A stretch of DNA of 64,000 nucleotides from Planktosalinus lacus (GCF_014640155.1 NZ_BMGK01000003.1:124001-188000); one strand, 5' to 3'. Positions 51,669 through 60,980 are shown, counted from the first letter of the stretch. The notes: generated by a model not told the origin, from the letters alone. Made by a program: numbers and translations.

Positions 51669-52274
51669 ATGACCGAAATCCTTTCCAACTATATACCCGC
51701 ACAAGCAGTTCAACCAACTTTTGAACTGATTAAAAAAAACAATGTGTATCTACAGATTGTCAACCAAAGGGTTACCAGACATGGAGATTACAGAAGACTT
51801 ACAAATGGGCAACATAAAATTACAGTAAACGCCACTTCAAATAAATACAGGTTTTTTATAACCTTAATCCACGAAATTGCCCACCTTGAAGCATTTGAGA
51901 CGTACGGAAGAAATATCAAACCTCACGGTCAGGAGTGGAAGCATACTTTCCAAAGATTAATGTTGCCGTTTATACATCCGGCAATTTTTCCTCAAAAACT
52001 TTTGCCTCTTGTGGCTAAACACTTCAAAAACCCAAAGGCAAGCAGCGATACTGATGCCAAGCTCGCTTTGGCACTCAAATATTACGACCCTGCCAACGAT
52101 AAAAATTATATCTTTGAAATTCCTGAAGGTTCGTTGTTTAAAATGTATAACGGAAGGGTTTTTAAAAAAGGCGCCAAACGGGTCAAACGCTTTGAAGGTA
52201 TTGAACTGGAATCAGGGAGAATGTATTTGTTCAATCCAAATGCAGAGGTGGAATTGCTTACTGAAAAAGGCTAA
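51669..52274 (+). CDS. SprT-like zinc metalloprotease domain protein
   Basis: A 201-residue SprT/SPRTN-like protein. The zinc site HEIAH is in FITLIHEIAHLEAFETYG with the third ligand in the following GQEWKHTF segment. The C-terminal half contains repeated lysine-rich strands (YNGRVFKKGAKRVKRFEGIEL) that resemble the zinc-ribbon-less beta tail of bacterial SprT proteins. Its substrate is unknown; SprT-fold proteases in eukaryotes cut DNA-protein crosslinks. It abuts the SDR gene (0 bases) and is followed by manC after 27 bases. Confidence 0.85.
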   Translation: MTEILSNYIPAQAVQPTFELIKKNNVYLQIVNQRVTRHGDYRRLTNGQHKITVNATSNKYRFFITLIHEIAHLEAFETYGRNIKPHGQEWKHTFQRLMLPFIHPAIFPQKLLPLVAKHFKNPKASSDTDAKLALALKYYDPANDKNYIFEIPEGSLFKMYNGRVFKKGAKRVKRFEGIELESGRMYLFNPNAEVELLTEKG

Positions 52275-52301
52275 AAAAGATATTAACTAATCTATTGGGA
52301 T

Positions 52302-53369
52302 TTGAAAAACAAAAACTATTATGCAGTACTAATGGCAGGTGGAATCGGTTCAAGGTTCTGGCCCGTGAGTACTGAGGAATTTCCGAAACAATTTCACGAT
52401 TTGTTGGGCAGTGGTGACACACTCATTCAAAAAACTTTTAAAAGGCTGAGTGCCATTGTACCCAATCAAAATATACTCATTCTCACCAACGAGCGCTACA
52501 AAAACCTAGTGTTAAAGCAACTCCCGGAAGTCAAAGAAGACCAATTGATCCTGGAGCCGGCAATGCGCAATACAGCGCCGTGTATTTTACTTTCTGCTTT
52601 AAAAATCCAAAAGCAAAACCCCAATGCCGTCATGATGGTAGCTCCCAGCGACCACTGGATTGAAGATGAGAACGCTTTTAATGAAAACATTTCCACCGCT
52701 TTTGAAAACTGTAGCAAAAATAACGTGTTAATGACCTTGGGCATACAACCCACATTCCCGAATACTGGTTATGGGTATATTGAATTTGAAAAGACACCTG
52801 AGGAAATAAAAAAAGTACTTCGGTTTACTGAAAAACCGGATTATAGTACTGCAAAAACATTTTTAGCCGCCGGCAACTTTATGTGGAATGCCGGAATTTT
52901 TGTTTGGAGCGTAAAAAGCATTGTCAGTTCTTTTGAAAAATTTGCACCACAAATGCACCAATTGTTTCAGTCTGGCATCAGTAACTACAATACTTCAGAA
53001 GAGGAAACATTTATCAAAGAAAAGTATCCTTCAGCAGAAAACATATCTATAGATTATGCCATATTGGAGAAAGCAGAAAATGTGTATATGCTCCCGGCGA
53101 CATTTGATTGGAACGATCTTGGAACATGGGGCTCCCTTTATGATAAACTCCCCAAAGATGAACAAAACAACGTGACAGTAGGTGCAAATGCACTATTCTT
53201 AGAATCAAAAAATAATATTATCCACACTGAAAAAGACAAACAAGTCGTGCTAAGTAATTTAATGGATTATATTATCGTAGATAATGGAAAAACACTTATT
53301 ATTGTACCGAAAGAAAAAGAACAAGAAATTAAGCAAATGCGCGAAATTGCCTTGAAAAAGTTCAATTAA
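52302..53369 (+). CDS. manC: mannose-1-phosphate guanylyltransferase, TTG start
   Basis: A 355-residue nucleotidyltransferase making GDP-mannose from mannose-1-phosphate and GTP for polysaccharide synthesis. The pyrophosphorylase signature LMAGGIGSRFWPVSTEEFPK is near the N-terminus. ILEPAMRNTAPCILL, MMVAPSDHWIED and FTEKPDYSTAKTFLAAGNFMWNAGIF follow, as in ManC/GMP enzymes. It is single-domain (no PMI part). The only start upstream of the signature is TTG at 52302, reading MKNKNYYAVLMAGG. That fits family N-termini, so TTG initiation is inferred. Confidence 0.92.
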   Translation: MKNKNYYAVLMAGGIGSRFWPVSTEEFPKQFHDLLGSGDTLIQKTFKRLSAIVPNQNILILTNERYKNLVLKQLPEVKEDQLILEPAMRNTAPCILLSALKIQKQNPNAVMMVAPSDHWIEDENAFNENISTAFENCSKNNVLMTLGIQPTFPNTGYGYIEFEKTPEEIKKVLRFTEKPDYSTAKTFLAAGNFMWNAGIFVWSVKSIVSSFEKFAPQMHQLFQSGISNYNTSEEETFIKEKYPSAENISIDYAILEKAENVYMLPATFDWNDLGTWGSLYDKLPKDEQNNVTVGANALFLESKNNIIHTEKDKQVVLSNLMDYIIVDNGKTLIIVPKEKEQEIKQMREIALKKFN

Positions 53370-53381
53370 TTGGATGAAACT

Positions 53382-54782
53382 ATGGATACAAGCGAAACCA
53401 ATTCTACAGAAAAATTAAAGAATAACGCCAAAGGTACCTTTGAAGGCATTCAAATATTTCTTTCAGAATTGCTGGATATACGCCATGATACTGATAAAGA
53501 GGAAACTGTAGAAACCATAAAGAAAGAAATTTCATTCAAAGGGCACAATGCCTGGATTTTGATTTTTTCTGTTTTTGTGGCATCCATTGGATTGAATGTA
53601 AGTAGCACTGCTGTTGTAATTGGTGCGATGTTAATTTCTCCTCTAATGGGACCAATTGTGGGGGTTGGACTTTCTGTGGCGATTAACGATGTTGATACTT
53701 TAAAACGCTCCCTTGTAAACCTTGGAGTAATGATTGGCTTGAGTATTCTAACAGCCTATTTATACTTTTTGCTTTCACCCCTAACAAAATTAACACCGGA
53801 ACTGGAAGCCAGAACCTATCCCACGATACTGGACGTATTGATCGCTATTTTTGGTGGTTTGGCATTGATTGTTGCAAAAACCAAAAAAGGAACCATTGCC
53901 AGTGTCATCTTTGGTGTGGCAATTGCCACTGCCTTGATGCCACCATTATGTACTGCAGGATATGGACTTGCAGTAGGAAATTTTGAATATTTTGGGGGGG
54001 CATTTTACCTCTTTACCATCAATTCGATTTTTATTGCCTTGTCTGCTTTTGTTGTATCTAAACTGTTAGGGTTTCCATTGGTAAAATACGCCAATTCAAA
54101 GCGCCGTAAAAGAATAGCACAAATTGCCACAGCAATTGCTGTGATTGTAATGATTCCAAGCACCTTACTGTTTTGGAAACTTTTGCAGCAAGAGATTTTC
54201 TCAAGCAATGTAGATAATTTTATTACGGAAAACATAGTTTATGAAGATTCATACTTATTTCGTTATGATAGTAATTATGACAATAAAACAATCACGGTTT
54301 ATTTGGGAGGTGAAGCTGTACCTGAGCCAGTTATCAATACCTGGCAAACAAAACTTTTAAACGATAAGGATTTTAAAGATGTAAGCCTTGAAATTAGACA
54401 AACAAAAGATGATACCGAGTTTTCTTCAACAAACTATGTGACACTTTCTGAGATGTTTTCTAAAAACCTTGAAACTCTGGAGGCCCGGGAAACAAAAATC
54501 AAAACTTTGGAAAACCAAATAAATAACCTTACAACAGGCGATATTCCCTTTGAAGAATTGATTAAGGAAATTAAAATTAACTACGAAGATTTAAGTTCAA
54601 TATCATTTTCAAATACCTTGGTTTCCAATTTTCAGGAAATTGATACGATTCCGGTATTTACGGTTTCTTGGAATAGAAATGTTTCAAGACAACTTAAAAA
54701 TACCAACAATGAAAAAATAAAAAATTGGTTGGAATTCAAGTTGAATAAATCAAATATTGAAATCAGGGAACAAAACGATTAA
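53382..54782 (+). CDS. DUF389 family membrane protein
   Basis: A 466-residue protein. The cytosolic N-terminus (~60 residues) is followed by about six TM segments carrying the DUF389 core: SVFVASIGLNVSSTAVVIGAMLISPLMGPIVGVGLS, then IFGGLALIVAKTKKGTIASVIFGVAIATALMPPLCTAGYG. The C-terminal ~190 residues are soluble, with a coiled-coil-like stretch (LETLEARETKIKTLENQINN). The function of DUF389 proteins is unknown; they may be transporters. ATG 53382 is preferred to a TTG at 53370 that touches the manC stop. It is convergent with the MlaF-like gene, with a 1-base gap. Confidence 0.85.
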   Translation: MDTSETNSTEKLKNNAKGTFEGIQIFLSELLDIRHDTDKEETVETIKKEISFKGHNAWILIFSVFVASIGLNVSSTAVVIGAMLISPLMGPIVGVGLSVAINDVDTLKRSLVNLGVMIGLSILTAYLYFLLSPLTKLTPELEARTYPTILDVLIAIFGGLALIVAKTKKGTIASVIFGVAIATALMPPLCTAGYGLAVGNFEYFGGAFYLFTINSIFIALSAFVVSKLLGFPLVKYANSKRRKRIAQIATAIAVIVMIPSTLLFWKLLQQEIFSSNVDNFITENIVYEDSYLFRYDSNYDNKTITVYLGGEAVPEPVINTWQTKLLNDKDFKDVSLEIRQTKDDTEFSSTNYVTLSEMFSKNLETLEARETKIKTLENQINNLTTGDIPFEELIKEIKINYEDLSSISFSNTLVSNFQEIDTIPVFTVSWNRNVSRQLKNTNNEKIKNWLEFKLNKSNIEIREQND

Positions 54783-54783
54783 A

Positions 54784-55551
54784 CTATTTTGATTCATTTT
54801 GCTGGGCGTCTCTAATTTTTTTAAACAAATCTGATGAATATACAAAGTCAGTAACAGCTTCATTGTCAGTTTTAAATATTTTGGTTTTATCTCCGCTCCA
54901 CATCAATTTACCATCTTTTAGAAAAATTATTGTTTCCCCAATTTCCATCACTGAATTCATATCGTGTGTGTTCACCACAGTAGTGATATCATACTCTTGG
55001 GTTATTTCCTGAATTAGGTTGTCAATCACAGTAGCTGTTCTCGGGTCAAGCCCCGAATTGGGTTCGTCACAAAATAAATATTTTGGGTTGTTTACAATTG
55101 CCCTTGCTATCGCTACACGCTTTTGCATCCCACCTGAAATTTCAGCAGGTAATTTTTTGTTGACGTTCACTAAGTTTACCCTTTTTAAAACCTCATTGAC
55201 CCTGTCAAGCATTTCAGGCTTACTTTTTTTGCTGAACATCAAAAGAGGAAACATAACGTTTTCTTCAATATTCATAGAATCAAACAAGGCTCCACCCTGA
55301 AAAAGCATGCCCATTTGCTTTCTCAATTCACTTTTCTCGTCTTTGTCCATATCCTGAATCGCAGTGCCTTCATAAATAATCTCTCCGGAATCCGGCTCAA
55401 ATAGGCCAAGCAAACACTTCATAAAAACTGTTTTACCACTCCCACTTTGACCAATAATAATATTGGTTTTTCCTTTTTCAAAAGTGGTTGAAATACCTTT
55501 TAAAACCTCTTCGTCTCCAAAACTTTTGTGTATGTCTATAACTTTAATCAT
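54784..55551 (-). CDS. MlaF-like ABC transporter ATP-binding protein
   Basis: A 255-residue ABC ATPase of the MlaF/Ttg2A type. It has Walker A IGQSGSGKT near residue 33, the Q-loop GMLFQGGALFDSM, the signature ISGGMQKRVAIARAIV, Walker B FCDEPNSGLDPRT and an H-loop VVNTHDM. The ISGGMQKR signature and GGALFDS are characteristic of phospholipid/MCE-linked transporters. It overlaps the permease gene by 1 base (TAATG), so they form one unit. No MCE (MlaD-like) substrate-binding gene is adjacent. Its likely role is lipid transport between membranes. Confidence 0.9.
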   Translation of the reverse strand: MIKVIDIHKSFGDEEVLKGISTTFEKGKTNIIIGQSGSGKTVFMKCLLGLFEPDSGEIIYEGTAIQDMDKDEKSELRKQMGMLFQGGALFDSMNIEENVMFPLLMFSKKSKPEMLDRVNEVLKRVNLVNVNKKLPAEISGGMQKRVAIARAIVNNPKYLFCDEPNSGLDPRTATVIDNLIQEITQEYDITTVVNTHDMNSVMEIGETIIFLKDGKLMWSGDKTKIFKTDNEAVTDFVYSSDLFKKIRDAQQNESK

Positions 55552-56288
55552 TAACCTAAAAGCATTTGAGTGATTATAAAATTAGCAAGAATGATCAAGA
55601 CACTTGTCCAGACAAACGAATTGGTACTTGCTTTTCCAACTTCCAGAGCACCACCGGTCATATAATAACCTTGCCAGGAAGGTACTGTCGCCAAGATTAT
55701 TGCGAATACAAAAGTTTTTATAAAAGCATAGACAATGTGAAAAGGCACAAAGTCTTCCTGAAGACCTAATGCAAAATCTGAAGCACTGCTATACCCCCCT
55801 TGAACAGCTGCAATCCAACCGCCAAATATTCCCATAGTCATAGAAATAATGATGATAAAAGGATAAAACAATAAAGCAATTATTTTTGGGAAAACGAGAT
55901 AATTCAAAGAGTTGATTCCCATAACTTCCAATGCATCTATTTGTTCAGTAACACGCATAGAACCAATGCTTGAAGTAATAAATGAACCCACCTTTCCGGC
56001 CATTATGATTGAGATAAAAGTGGGGGCAAACTCTAGCAACACAGATTGTCTTGTTGCAAAACCAATCAAACTTTTTGGAACCAAAGGGTTGTCCATGTTA
56101 AGCGCAGTTTGAATAGCAATTACACTCCCCACAAAAAATGAGATAAACACAACAATGCCCAATGAATTGACTATTAAGTCATTAATCTCTTTAAAAATCA
56201 GGTTTTTTAATACAGATGTCTTGGTAGGTCTGATAAATACCTGTTTCAACATTATAAAATAAGACCCAATATCTCTTAAATACTTCAT
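55551..56288 (-). CDS. MlaE-like permease
   Basis: A 245-residue membrane protein of the MlaE family with 5-6 TM segments. The family core is SIIMAGKVGSFITSSIGSMRVTEQIDALEVMGINSLNYLVFPKI, with FISFFVGSVIAIQTAL before it and IFGGWIAAVQGGY after. It forms the inner-membrane channel of an MCE-type lipid transporter with the ATPase encoded immediately downstream. It is transcribed away from the pafA gene across a 181-bp divergent gap. No MCE lipoprotein or periplasmic MlaC gene is present. Confidence 0.92.
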   Translation of the reverse strand: MKYLRDIGSYFIMLKQVFIRPTKTSVLKNLIFKEINDLIVNSLGIVVFISFFVGSVIAIQTALNMDNPLVPKSLIGFATRQSVLLEFAPTFISIIMAGKVGSFITSSIGSMRVTEQIDALEVMGINSLNYLVFPKIIALLFYPFIIIISMTMGIFGGWIAAVQGGYSSASDFALGLQEDFVPFHIVYAFIKTFVFAIILATVPSWQGYYMTGGALEVGKASTNSFVWTSVLIILANFIITQMLLG

Positions 56289-56443
56289 AAATTCATCCTA
56301 TAATAACAGGAAATATACAATCTACCCCGGAATTAAAAACATTTTTTATCAAAAACTAGTTACTCAATTTATTATTGCTAAAGTAACAAAAATTATCGGT
56401 CAGGATTTAACTATTAAGTAAACTTTAGTTCAAACCTGCTTTG

Positions 56444-56451
56444 TACTTTTG
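56444..56451 (+). promoter_or_regulatory. -7 promoter element of pafA
   Basis: TACTTTTG matches TAnnTTTG and lies 18 bases before the chosen ATG. No exact -33 element and no obvious direct-repeat Pho box are visible in the 181-bp gap. Confidence 0.55.
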
Positions 56452-56469
56452 TGGGAGAAAATTTTAATA

Positions 56470-58131
56470 ATGAACAATCTTTTTTTCGCTTTTTTATGCA
56501 CCCTTGTATTTTCTAACTTTTGTTTTTCACAAAACAATTCAGCTATATCTTCAGACAATGAGTCCTTATCAAATCCAAAACTTGTAGTAGGAATCGTAGT
56601 TGACCAAATGCGCTATGATTACCTTACACGATTTTATGACCGCTATGGAGAAGGGGGTTTTAAACGCTTGTTGAATGAAGGGTTTGAATTTAAAAACAAT
56701 CACTTCAATTACATTCCCACTTATACCGGACCCGGTCACGCTTCAGTATATACCGGAACATATCCCGCAATTCATGGGATAATTGCAAACGATTGGTATG
56801 ACAAAGAAATCAAACAAAGTGTTTACTGTGCTCAGGACGATGATGTCAATCCTGTAGGCACAACTCATAACGCCGGAAAAATGTCACCCCACCGGATGAA
56901 AACCACTTCCATCACAGATCAATTGCGACTTCATACACAACAAAAATCAAGAGTTATCGGAATCTCAATAAAAGACCGTGGTGCCATATTGCCCGCAGGC
57001 CACAGTGGTACTGCTTACTGGTTTCACGGCAAAAAAGAAGGAAACTGGATTTCAAGCTCATTTTATATGAAAAGCCTCCCGGCTTGGGTGCAGCATTTCA
57101 ATACATCAAGCATAGCGGAAAGCTATTTGAATGATACCTGGAACACCTTATATCCCTTAGAAACTTATACTGAAAGCGGACCCGACTTATCTCCTTATGA
57201 AGACAAATTCAAAGGGGTGGAGAATTCGGTTTTCCCCTATGATCTTAAATCTTTAGCCCTTGATAACGGAAATTTTGATATCATAAAAGAAACCCCTTTT
57301 GGCAATAACATTACCACTGATTTTGCAATGGCAGCTATCGATGGTGAACAATTAGGAAAAAACAACATCACAGACTTTCTTGCCATCAGTTATTCCAGTC
57401 CTGATTATATTGGGCATACATTTGGTCCCAATGCAGTGGAGGTTCAGGACAATTACCTGAGATTGGATCTTGAAATAGAGCGGTTACTTAAATTTTTAGA
57501 TATGGAAGTCGGAAAAAATAATTACCTGATCTTTTTGACGGCAGATCACGGGGCTGTTCACAATCCCAATTATTTACAGTCACAAAACATCCCGGCTGGG
57601 TTTTTTAATCGGTCTGATCTTGAAACCCAACTCAAAGAGTTCTCTGTCTATACTTTTTCTGTTGATCTCATTGAAAAAATTCAAAGCAATCAGGTTTTTT
57701 TAAATAAAGAAGCCTTGAAAACAAAAAACTTAAAATCGGAAGACGTTCAACAAACACTGGCAGATTTTATCCTGACTTATCCTCAAATAGATAAAGTATT
57801 TACAAGAAAAAATCTCGAGGGAAATACTTATAACCGTGATACAGGTTATTTAGTCCAAAATGGTTTTAACCAAAAACGCAGCGGTGATCTGGTTTTTGTT
57901 TTGGACCCGGCCGTGATATCCACATGGTATGAAAATGGAGGGACCACACACGGCAGCGGTTTTACCTATGACACCCACGTGCCACTTATTTTTTTTGGAA
58001 ACGGCATCAAAAAAGGACACACCTATCAAAAATCTGAAATCACTGATATTACACCCACACTTTCGGCACTTTTGGGTATCGCAAGACCCAATGGTTCTAC
58101 TGGCAGGGTGTTGACGGAGTTGTTTGAGTAA
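56470..58131 (+). CDS. pafA: PafA-like alkaline phosphatase
   Basis: A 553-residue exported phosphomonoesterase of the alkaline phosphatase superfamily. The signal peptide (FFAFLCTLVFSNFCFS) is followed by LVVGIVVDQMRYDYLTR (first metal Asp). The catalytic Thr86 lies in YTGPGHASVYTG. K168 and R170 in SIKDRGAI match the Lys/Arg pair that binds phosphate in Elizabethkingia PafA. Further metal ligands are in SYSSPDYIGHTFGP, LTADHGAVHNP and TTHGSGFTYDTHVPLIFF. It probably releases phosphate from organic esters and is not inhibited by Pi, as in characterised PafA. ATG 56470 begins the signal peptide; the earlier ATG-like start at 56449 lies within the -7 box. Confidence 0.9.
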   Translation: MNNLFFAFLCTLVFSNFCFSQNNSAISSDNESLSNPKLVVGIVVDQMRYDYLTRFYDRYGEGGFKRLLNEGFEFKNNHFNYIPTYTGPGHASVYTGTYPAIHGIIANDWYDKEIKQSVYCAQDDDVNPVGTTHNAGKMSPHRMKTTSITDQLRLHTQQKSRVIGISIKDRGAILPAGHSGTAYWFHGKKEGNWISSSFYMKSLPAWVQHFNTSSIAESYLNDTWNTLYPLETYTESGPDLSPYEDKFKGVENSVFPYDLKSLALDNGNFDIIKETPFGNNITTDFAMAAIDGEQLGKNNITDFLAISYSSPDYIGHTFGPNAVEVQDNYLRLDLEIERLLKFLDMEVGKNNYLIFLTADHGAVHNPNYLQSQNIPAGFFNRSDLETQLKEFSVYTFSVDLIEKIQSNQVFLNKEALKTKNLKSEDVQQTLADFILTYPQIDKVFTRKNLEGNTYNRDTGYLVQNGFNQKRSGDLVFVLDPAVISTWYENGGTTHGSGFTYDTHVPLIFFGNGIKKGHTYQKSEITDITPTLSALLGIARPNGSTGRVLTELFE

Positions 58132-58153
58132 GTTTATAATTTTATCAAACCTA

Positions 58154-59017
58154 TTAAATAAACTTATGCTTGATTTTTTCCCAACGCAATTTACGTATGA
58201 ATGAGCCTTCATCTTTTGAAACAAGAAATTGAGAAGTGTTTTTTTTCGCTTTAAAATAACCATTAAGATAATCAAGTGTTAAAAATGGTTTTCCCTTTTT
58301 TAAAGCCAGCTTGAGAGAAGCAATTGTCGTTAACCAAAATCCATAACGCATTCGATAAAACGCTTCACCTTGTTTGTAGCGGGCGGTTTTATCATAGGTT
58401 TTTCCGGTGGGCTTTAAGTGTTTTACCAAAAGTGAAGCTTCCGTAATCACTTCCCAACCGTGAAATTGAGCCAAAAGCTCATCGGCCGTGTCCCATCCCA
58501 TGGCAGGCTTTAACCCGCCAATGTCTTTAAAACACGCTTTTCGATAAGCTTTTAGTGCCCCGCGAACATGGTCTTTGTTGGTGAGGTTTTCTATCTCCCA
58601 ACTACCGTTTTTATTAATAGTACAAAACCCTCCCGCCATACCGCACTTGGGATTGTTTGTAAAAATTTCAGCTATTTTTGCTAAATAATTTTCAGGAAAA
58701 ATCAGGTCGGCATCAAACTTACAGATAATGTCATAATCATCGTCTAAGGTTTCAAACCCTTTGTAAAAAGCATGGATGACTTTGCTTCCTGGAAGGTGTT
58801 TATCTTGAGAAGTGATATTCACTAATTGTATAAAAGGAAACTTCTTAGTACAACGAGATATTACTTCCGAAGTAGCGTCTGTGGAATGGTCATCCACAAC
58901 TACAATTTTCTTCGGAAGCAGTGTCTGGTTGGCTAAAGACATCAAAGTCTCCTGAATGTACTCGGCTTCGTTATGTGCCGGAATGACAATATAAAATTTC
59001 AATTCAGAAAGGTTCAA
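58154..59017 (-). CDS. glycosyltransferase family 2 protein
   Basis: A 287-residue GT-A enzyme. The nucleotide-sugar domain has FYIVIPAHNEAEYIQETLMS, IVVVDDHSTDATSEVISRC, the DXD-like CKFDADLIFPENYL and a downstream acceptor motif GWDTADELLAQFHGWEV. The C-terminal ~90 residues are basic. Substrates are unknown. The first codon is apparently TTG at 59017 with a GGAAGGAAC just upstream; no ATG exists near the conserved FYIVIPAHNE. It is convergent with pafA (22-base gap), and the duplicated lipoprotein gene lies directly upstream on the same strand. Confidence 0.88.
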   Translation of the reverse strand: MNLSELKFYIVIPAHNEAEYIQETLMSLANQTLLPKKIVVVDDHSTDATSEVISRCTKKFPFIQLVNITSQDKHLPGSKVIHAFYKGFETLDDDYDIICKFDADLIFPENYLAKIAEIFTNNPKCGMAGGFCTINKNGSWEIENLTNKDHVRGALKAYRKACFKDIGGLKPAMGWDTADELLAQFHGWEVITEASLLVKHLKPTGKTYDKTARYKQGEAFYRMRYGFWLTTIASLKLALKKGKPFLTLDYLNGYFKAKKNTSQFLVSKDEGSFIRKLRWEKIKHKFI

Positions 59018-59044
59018 AAGTTCCTTCCAAAATTACGTATAATT

Positions 59045-59971
59045 TTAATTGCAACTCACATTGGGATTCCAGTCATAAAAAATACCACTGGGGTTTTCTG
59101 TTTCGGTCCAAACATGCAACGCCCAGATTTCAAGTTGTTCGTTTTGATGAAATTGCTGATTGAACAACAGGGGCGGTTCAGCATCGGCGGGATGAATTGC
59201 ATAAGGCACAATGTATTCTACCCCTAAAAATTCCATTTCGTCATTCTCATCAGGATTAAAAAGAAGCACTTGGGGTTCCAGATGATTCACGCGACCATCC
59301 ATATATTCCAATCGGGCAAAGTGATGACCCATTCCGCCTTCAGAGGGATGCTCCACACAGCCTGACAAATCTGTATCCCATCCGGCGTTTGTAGCAGTGT
59401 TAAAATCAACGTAGGCTGCAGTTTCTGTCCGTACCTGGTTGATGAGGTAGTTGATCCAGTTATCACAACTTACAGTGGGGTTAAAGTCTTCAAAGATGCC
59501 GTTGGCGTTTTCTTTTTCAGTCCAAACGTGCAGTGCCCAAATACCCAACTCCTGGTTAGCATGAAATTCTTGATAAAATAAAACCGGAGGCTCTTCATCG
59601 GCAGGTAAAATTTCAAAGGGAACGATATACTCAACTCCCAGAAACTCCATTTCTTCATTTTCATTCATTGCATACAGCAAAACTTGTGGTTCAAGATGAT
59701 TGACCCTTCCATCCATATATTCTAAACGGGCGTAGTGATGCCCCATACCACCGGCAGTAGGGTGTTCCACACAGCCTGACAGATCTGTATCCCAACCGGC
59801 ATTCATCGCAGTGTTGATGTTGTTAAACGATGAAGTAGTGCTTTTTACTTCCTGTATCATTTGTGCTATATGCTCTTCTTCAGAAAGTTGAGGCGCGCTG
59901 TCATCATCATTTGAACAGGAATTAAAAATAAATAAGATTGTTAATAAACTTAATAATTTCAAATTTTTCAT
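59045..59971 (-). CDS. lipoprotein made of two tandem copies of an uncharacterised domain
   Basis: A 308-residue predicted lipoprotein (LTILFIFNSC, lipid Cys19). The acidic residues after the lipid Cys (SNDDDS) are like the surface-export signal of flavobacterial lipoproteins. The mature protein is two copies of one ~138-residue domain (about 33-169 and 170-307). Each carries NAGWDTDLSGCVEHP, GGMGHH, ARLEYMDGRVNHLEPQVLL, EMEFLGVEYIVP, IWALHVWTE and a terminal NPxVSC. Each domain has paired Cys (67/169 and 205/307) and a GHH motif that could bind a metal. I do not know a named family. The adjacent gene is a diheme cytochrome c. ATG 59971 begins the signal peptide. Confidence 0.8.
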   Translation of the reverse strand: MKNLKLLSLLTILFIFNSCSNDDDSAPQLSEEEHIAQMIQEVKSTTSSFNNINTAMNAGWDTDLSGCVEHPTAGGMGHHYARLEYMDGRVNHLEPQVLLYAMNENEEMEFLGVEYIVPFEILPADEEPPVLFYQEFHANQELGIWALHVWTEKENANGIFEDFNPTVSCDNWINYLINQVRTETAAYVDFNTATNAGWDTDLSGCVEHPSEGGMGHHFARLEYMDGRVNHLEPQVLLFNPDENDEMEFLGVEYIVPYAIHPADAEPPLLFNQQFHQNEQLEIWALHVWTETENPSGIFYDWNPNVSCN

Positions 59972-60002
59972 AATTGTTTGTTTTCGTTCAGTATTGGTTC
60001 TT

Positions 60003-60980
60003 TTAGTTTGTTGCCGGTGTAAATCGCTCCACAACATTTTCATAAGGCTCCAGTGTTTTTAAATAGTCATAAATAGCACTGATATCTTCGGTCTTCATAT
60101 CTGCATACATTGCCCAAGGCATTAAAGTCTGGAATTCACCGGGTTTTACATCGGGAATCACATAGGTGGAATCTTCATATTTTTTAAATAAATGGATGAA
60201 ATCTGTACGGCTGAGGTTTTTGATGCCCGTTTCATGAGGCGTGAGGTTAGGTGTTCTAAGAACACTGCCATCGGGAAACTGAAATTTTCGTCCACCACCA
60301 CCTAAAGGACCTGTAAATTTTCCTTTTTCAAATTGGGTATGACACTCGGCACAGGCCGCTGCGGTAAACATATATTTGCCATAGGCAACACGATCTGTTT
60401 TTGGAGGTTTGGTTGAAAGTTCTGCTTCTTTGGGAAGGGTTCTTAAAATGAAATTAAAAGGAAAGTCTGCTTCCGATTTTGGGTGATTACTCTCCACGGG
60501 TTCCAATGTTCGTAAAAATGCAATCACAGCCTTTATATCTTCAGGGTCAAGTTTACCAAAATTGTGATAGGGCATCACGGGAAAAATAGGCTCACCATCG
60601 CGTTTTACTCCTGTAGTAATCAGCCTGAAGAGTTCACCATCTGTCCAGTCACCAATACCATGGGGAGTTATATTTGATGAAACAAACTTTCCGGGGAAAC
60701 CCATGGATTGGTCGAAAATATCTCCACCCACAAATTCGGTTCCGGGTGTGGGCGGACCTGAAAACTTTGAGAAATCACGTTCAGAATGGCAGTCGGCACA
60801 CATCATCACATGATATGCCAGATATTTGCCGCGCTCTATATTTTCAACAGAAGCCTCGACTTCAATATAAGGCGCATCGCTTACATTGGGAAGAGCAAAA
60901 CGGACAAAGAGTACCGCAATGAGGAGAAGAACCCCTATAGTGCAAAGAAGATACCCTGCAATTTTTAATGTTTTTTTCAT
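60003..60980 (-). CDS. membrane-anchored diheme cytochrome c
   Basis: A 325-residue protein with one N-terminal TM helix (residues ~6-30, IAGYLLCTIGVLLLIAVLFV) and a periplasmic domain. Two CxxCH heme sites are CADCH at 61-65 and CAECH at 210-214, each with a downstream Met-containing segment (PVMPYHNFGKLDPEDIKAVI and LMPWAMYADMKTEDISAIYDY). This arrangement resembles the diheme electron-carrier subunits of alcohol/aldehyde dehydrogenase-type complexes. No dehydrogenase subunit is adjacent, and its redox partner is unknown. The lipoprotein gene lies 31 bases downstream; the AraC gene lies 105 bases upstream. A CATCTTTG sequence (61011-61004), one mismatch from TAnnTTTG, lies 24 bases before the ATG. 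Confidence 0.88.
   Translation of the reverse strand: MKKTLKIAGYLLCTIGVLLLIAVLFVRFALPNVSDAPYIEVEASVENIERGKYLAYHVMMCADCHSERDFSKFSGPPTPGTEFVGGDIFDQSMGFPGKFVSSNITPHGIGDWTDGELFRLITTGVKRDGEPIFPVMPYHNFGKLDPEDIKAVIAFLRTLEPVESNHPKSEADFPFNFILRTLPKEAELSTKPPKTDRVAYGKYMFTAAACAECHTQFEKGKFTGPLGGGGRKFQFPDGSVLRTPNLTPHETGIKNLSRTDFIHLFKKYEDSTYVIPDVKPGEFQTLMPWAMYADMKTEDISAIYDYLKTLEPYENVVERFTPATN

Noticed and set aside
57850-58275. 141-codon frame antisense to the 3' end of pafA
   Set aside because: Overlaps pafA and the GT2 gene end, with no family pattern.
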